64,000 nucleotides of DNA. Origin: Bacteroidota bacterium. GTDB taxonomy: Bacteria > Bacteroidota > Bacteroidia > UKL13-3. Shown here one piece after another: positions 62,375 to 64,000 of the stretch. The position numbers were made by a program, and so were the translations under genes. The notes under the pieces are model-generated. The model was not told the DNA's origin and did not search any database. It saw only the letters and a program-made list of their open reading frames with translations. Positions within the stretch are counted from its first letter, which is position 1. Every line of letters begins with the position of its first letter. Where the stretch lies: positions 62,001 through 126,000 of the forward strand of contig JAIYCU010000037.1 in assembly GCA_027487835.1 (NCBI GenBank), in the 5' to 3' direction.

Positions 62375-63427
62375 TTGAATACCATTATTAATCTGATAGA
62401 TTATTTTGAGAATAGTCTAAAACTTATTCAGTTAAAATTTGAGGAGTTTTCAGTTAGGCATTCGCTAACATTTATTGCAGATGAAAAACAAGTTAATCTG
62501 TATTTTTCAAATGATATTTTATTTTCAAAATTGACACCAGCATTTGGGCATTTAGAAAGTAGTCTATGTATAGAATCTAAGTTAGATGTTTATGTTTTAG
62601 ACGAAAAATGTGTGCCAATTTCCTTTTTATCACCACCTTGGATTTATGACGTATCTGAGGGTATTAATGATGTTTGGATAAACGATGATAGTAAGCTAAA
62701 AATTCTCCATCAACCTGCTAAAAATACTTTAATAATGCTTAACCTACTCAGCAATAAAGCTATTTATTGGGTAAAATCTGGGCATCAAATTCCTTATTAT
62801 GAAAGCAGCGCTCCTCTTAGACCAATTTTACATTGGTGGATGAGTTCAATGGGCTCGCAACTTTTACATGCAGCAGCGGTTGGACTTAATAACACGGGGA
62901 TACTATTGGTTGGAAAGGGTGGGTCTGGAAAATCTAATACAGCAATTTCTTGCCTCAATTCAAATTTGTATTATACAGCTGACGATTATTCTTTATTATC
63001 ATTTAATCCATATCCAACTGCTTTTAGTTTGTATGCAACAGGAAAGTTGCTTTTCGAGGATGTGCATCGGTATCCATTTCTAAACGATGTTCAATCCAAA
63101 GAAGCAGATGATGGTTTACAAGATGAAAAGGCATTGTTTTTTTTGTACCCAAAATTACAAGAAAAGTTACTTAAATCATTTTTAATCAAAGCAGTTTTTA
63201 TACCAAAGGTTACGCGAAGTGAATTTCCTAAAATTACCCCAATATCATCTTCCAAAGCTTATTTAGCGCTTGCACCTTCAACTATTTTTCAGATGCATGG
63301 TGAAAAGGAACGAACCCATGATAATATTGTTAAATTATTAAAAGAGGTTCCTAGTTTTTTGTTTGAGTTAAGCGAAGAACCTATAAAAAATACGGATGCA
63401 ATTTTTAAATTCTTGACTGGGAAATAA
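62375..63427 (+). CDS. HprK-like P-loop kinase
   Basis: 350 residues from a TTG start; no ATG was found near it. The N-terminal half is of unknown type. The C-terminal half has LHAAAVGLNNTGILLVG leading into Walker A GKGGSGKS (180-187, with K186), and TADDYSLLSF as the following acidic motif, as in HPr kinase/phosphorylase. In RiPP clusters, HprK homologues phosphorylate the peptide's C terminus or a Ser side chain; elsewhere similar proteins act on other substrates. The full C-terminal HprK region is not obvious, so HPr itself is not implied. It sits between the PqqD-like gene and a glycosyltransferase. Confidence 0.78.
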   Translation: MNTIINLIDYFENSLKLIQLKFEEFSVRHSLTFIADEKQVNLYFSNDILFSKLTPAFGHLESSLCIESKLDVYVLDEKCVPISFLSPPWIYDVSEGINDVWINDDSKLKILHQPAKNTLIMLNLLSNKAIYWVKSGHQIPYYESSAPLRPILHWWMSSMGSQLLHAAAVGLNNTGILLVGKGGSGKSNTAISCLNSNLYYTADDYSLLSFNPYPTAFSLYATGKLLFEDVHRYPFLNDVQSKEADDGLQDEKALFFLYPKLQEKLLKSFLIKAVFIPKVTRSEFPKITPISSSKAYLALAPSTIFQMHGEKERTHDNIVKLLKEVPSFLFELSEEPIKNTDAIFKFLTGK

Positions 63428-63442
63428 CTCATTTCAAAGGTT

Positions 63443-64000
63443 ATGAAACAAATAATTTACATCGGGTTACATTCTCAAACGTTGAATAATTCAGGTGGAA
63501 TAATTTCTGGTTCTGAAATTACCACTAATGGTATCTATAATGCTTTTTTAAAATATCAAGACGAGTTTCAGGTGCTTAGATTTGCCCCAGGGAACTACGA
63601 AAATATTTCTGCAAGTATTCTTGATCTAGTTATTATTGAAGGTTGGCATCCAAGTCTACCAGAATTCATTTCTGTTGTTAGAAAGTTTAATGCTAAGGTT
63701 AAAATCTTGTTTTGGAACCTATCTTTCTATGGGTTTAATGGCGTAGTAAAGTTGGATGTAGATGGTTTTCTTTCAAATTCAAGAAAGAATACACATTTAC
63801 TAAATCGAATCAAACCTGCTAAATATTTAATGTTGGCGGCTGATGTCGATACCTTTAAATTAATTAATTCGCCCAAAACAGTTGAAAGAGAAGTTGTTTA
63901 TCTTGGCATGTATCATCCAAGTAAAAGTGAAGCTGTAGAGAAGCTCATTCTACATGAAGCAAGTGATTTTAATTTAGAAATTTATGGTCATGGTTGGGAA
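63443..64000 (+). CDS. Glycosyltransferase-like protein (CgeB/GT1-like), 3' end outside window
   Basis: 186 codons visible, open to the window end. It starts with MKQIIYIGLHSQTLNNSGG, has DLVIIEGWHPSLP, DGFLSNSRKNTHLLN and LMLAADVDTFK, then VVYLGMYHPSKSEAVEKLI and IYGHGW. The AADxxxF / YLGxxxxxR / IYGxGW pattern resembles CgeB or GT1-family glycosyltransferases, whose catalytic part lies further on. It starts 15 bases after the HprK-like stop and is therefore probably in the same operon. It may glycosylate the modified product. Confidence is limited by the missing C-terminal part. Confidence 0.65.
   Translation, partial: MKQIIYIGLHSQTLNNSGGIISGSEITTNGIYNAFLKYQDEFQVLRFAPGNYENISASILDLVIIEGWHPSLPEFISVVRKFNAKVKILFWNLSFYGFNGVVKLDVDGFLSNSRKNTHLLNRIKPAKYLMLAADVDTFKLINSPKTVEREVVYLGMYHPSKSEAVEKLILHEASDFNLEIYGHGWE

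Noticed and set aside
1..64000. CRISPR array, prophage or insertion sequence
   Set aside because: No regularly spaced repeats, no cas, integrase, transposase or phage structural genes were seen on either strand.

Overview
The window is about 64 kb of a bacterial chromosome, almost certainly from the phylum Bacteroidota. The evidence is several secreted proteins with type IX secretion (T9SS) C-terminal sorting domains of both type A (por-tail) and type B (gliding-motility/CHU_C). Promoter-like elements fit the Bacteroidota -33 TTTG / -7 TAnnTTTG pattern, ribosome-binding sites are weak, and the genome uses menaquinone genes (menC, menA) and a Bacteroidota-type geranylgeranylglyceryl-phosphate synthase. 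The DNA is AT-rich. I cannot name the genus. Most of the window is densely packed chromosomal backbone; no integrase, transposase, prophage or CRISPR array was seen.

Layout. 0-14 kb: the 3' end of kdpD, kdpE and two paralogous Kup potassium transporters. Between them lie an operon that looks like N-glycan core disassembly (glycosylasparaginase, CutC, beta-mannosidase), two small enzymes, GDP-mannose pyrophosphorylase and recQ. 14-16.4 kb: a RelE/ParE-type toxin-antitoxin pair beside a decayed HTH fragment, a conserved hypothetical gene, and two gene-poor stretches, the second holding repeats that look like an operator for the next gene. 16.4-25.2 kb: an exoprotein island with a T9SS-exported GH13 amylase, a large T9SS protein, a tiny PID-CTERM-like protein, and a convergent three-gene set ending in a type B T9SS protein. 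25.4-34.5 kb: a minus-strand housekeeping run (methyltransferases, porin, guaB, lytic transglycosylase, GH3-like protein, M28 peptidase, purS, pssA). 34.5-43.6 kb: a PIN toxin-antitoxin pair, a secreted subtilase, a prenyl diphosphate synthase, radA, a HAD phosphatase and the GGGP synthase. 44-51.7 kb: class II ribonucleotide reductase, a YfhO protein, a 53-residue FeoB-associated-like membrane peptide, pgk and a VanZ-like protein. 51.7-60.3 kb: a hybrid sensor kinase, menC-menA, a ClC channel, and a two-gene signalling pair whose kinase has no ATPase domain. 60.5-64 kb: a CAU tRNA, then a nucleotidyltransferase, a PqqD/RRE protein, an HprK-like kinase and the start of a glycosyltransferase. 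This last set resembles the edge of a peptide-modification (RiPP-like) cluster running off the window.

Two signals stand out. First, the near-palindromic decamer GGTTTGAACC/GGTTCAAACC occurs 14 times, equally in both orientations, in all three codon frames and between genes, where chance predicts roughly 0.1 copies. It looks like a DNA-level genome signature (HIP1-like, methylation, uptake or chromosome-organisation site). Second, the PqqD protein at 61923-62345 carries a C-terminal tail with a lasso-leader-like YxxPxL motif followed by a short acidic/hydrophobic segment, as if the recognition domain were fused to its own substrate.

All calls come from reading the sequence by eye; no similarity search was run. 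Motif counts are manual.
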